A stretch of DNA of 64,000 nt from Paracoccaceae bacterium (GTDB lineage: Bacteria; Pseudomonadota; Alphaproteobacteria; Rhodobacterales; Rhodobacteraceae). Shown one piece after another: positions 63,850 through 64,000 of the stretch. The notes below the pieces were generated by a model. That model had not been told where the DNA came from. It was given only the letters and a program-made list of their open reading frames with translations, and ran no database searches. Both the position numbers and the translations under genes were made by a program. Position 1 is the first letter of the stretch. Each line of letters opens with the position of its first letter. The DNA is taken from contig JAIXZW010000003.1 in assembly GCA_027489375.1 (NCBI GenBank), positions 62,001 through 126,000 of the forward strand, read 5' to 3'.

Positions 63850-64000
63850 GCGCCCTGTCACGGCTTGGCGACTGGATCGACGCGTTCCGCCCTGCGGAAG
63901 GCCCGCCGCCGCGCACGCTTGGGGCTTTCATGAACTGGTGCCTGTCGGGGTCGTGGCCGATGCTGGTGCTGGCGGGGATCGTGTCGTCCATCGCGGGCGT
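63846..64000 (+). CDS. Second ABC exporter half-transporter, 3' end cut by window
   Basis: Only about 51 codons are visible: MSALSRLGDWIDAFRPAEG, a Pro/Arg linker, then FMNWCLSGSWPMLVLAGIVS, which looks like the N-terminus and first membrane helix of an ABC permease-ATPase fusion. Four-base overlap with the preceding half-transporter supports a heterodimeric exporter. The ATPase domain is outside the window. Confidence 0.75.
   Translation, partial: MSALSRLGDWIDAFRPAEGPPPRTLGAFMNWCLSGSWPMLVLAGIVSSIAG

Overview
The window is a GC-rich alphaproteobacterial chromosome segment, almost certainly from the Rhodobacteraceae (Rhodobacter/Paracoccus relatives). Three things point there. The redox cluster regB / senC-regA-hvrA with ahcY has the order known from Rhodobacter. 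The origin region has the alphaproteobacterial order secB, dnaQ-coaE-aroE-maf, oriC, hemJ-rho-mnmE-mnmG-rsmG-parA-parB. A Mic60/mitofilin homologue sits between hemD and hemY. Genes are tightly packed, with many 1- and 4-base overlaps between consecutive genes.

Layout. (1) 1-3.0 kb: a TRAP transporter membrane subunit (cut by the left edge) and a convergent Tat-exported solute-binding protein. They are separated by a 368-base gap holding two REP-like inverted copies around a tRNA-like fold. (2) 3.1-9.6 kb: hemD-mic60-hemY leftward; tsaD-gpsA-yciI-EVE and a DUF1761 gene rightward. (3) 9.8-16.7 kb: DUF2853, ahcY, an HD hydrolase, hvrA, regA, senC, divergent regB, and a PAS protein with no kinase domain. 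(4) 16.7-25.0 kb: a coupled run tsaE-amgK-murU-addB-addA (tRNA t6A, MurNAc recycling, recombinational repair). (5) 25.0-31.8 kb: trxA, hslVU, a lipoprotein hydrolase; smr-mltA-timA leftward; fxsA and secB rightward. (6) 31.9-34.6 kb: dnaQ-coaE-aroE-maf leftward. (7) 34.6-35.0 kb: probable oriC, with four DnaA-box matches and an AT-rich repeat. (8) 35.0-42.4 kb: hemJ, rho, mnmE, mnmG, rsmG, parA, parB rightward, with two perfect parS sites inside mnmG and rsmG. (9) 42.4-49.7 kb: hemW-ridA-rdgB-rph leftward, hrcA-grpE rightward, mutS leftward. (10) 49.8-57.1 kb: an aminotransferase / sulfotransferase-like / PhyH-type dioxygenase group, argG, a membrane protein, a secreted Gly/Asn-rich protein and ilvA. 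(11) 57.1-64 kb: an Hpt protein, a PP2C phosphatase with a receiver that lacks its phospho-aspartate, two NUDIX genes, hslO, a CCA-adding-type enzyme and a pair of ABC exporter half-transporters (the second cut by the right edge).

Genes point away from the putative oriC on both sides for several kilobases, as expected for leading-strand genes. ParA, ParB and parS together form the origin-segregation module. Most of the window is conserved housekeeping DNA. I see no clear new defence or mobile system. The items most worth a second look are the Hpt plus pseudo-receiver phosphatase pair, the REP-bounded tRNA-like element, the kinase-less PAS protein beside regB, the parS sites built into coding sequence, and the aminotransferase-sulfotransferase-PhyH group.
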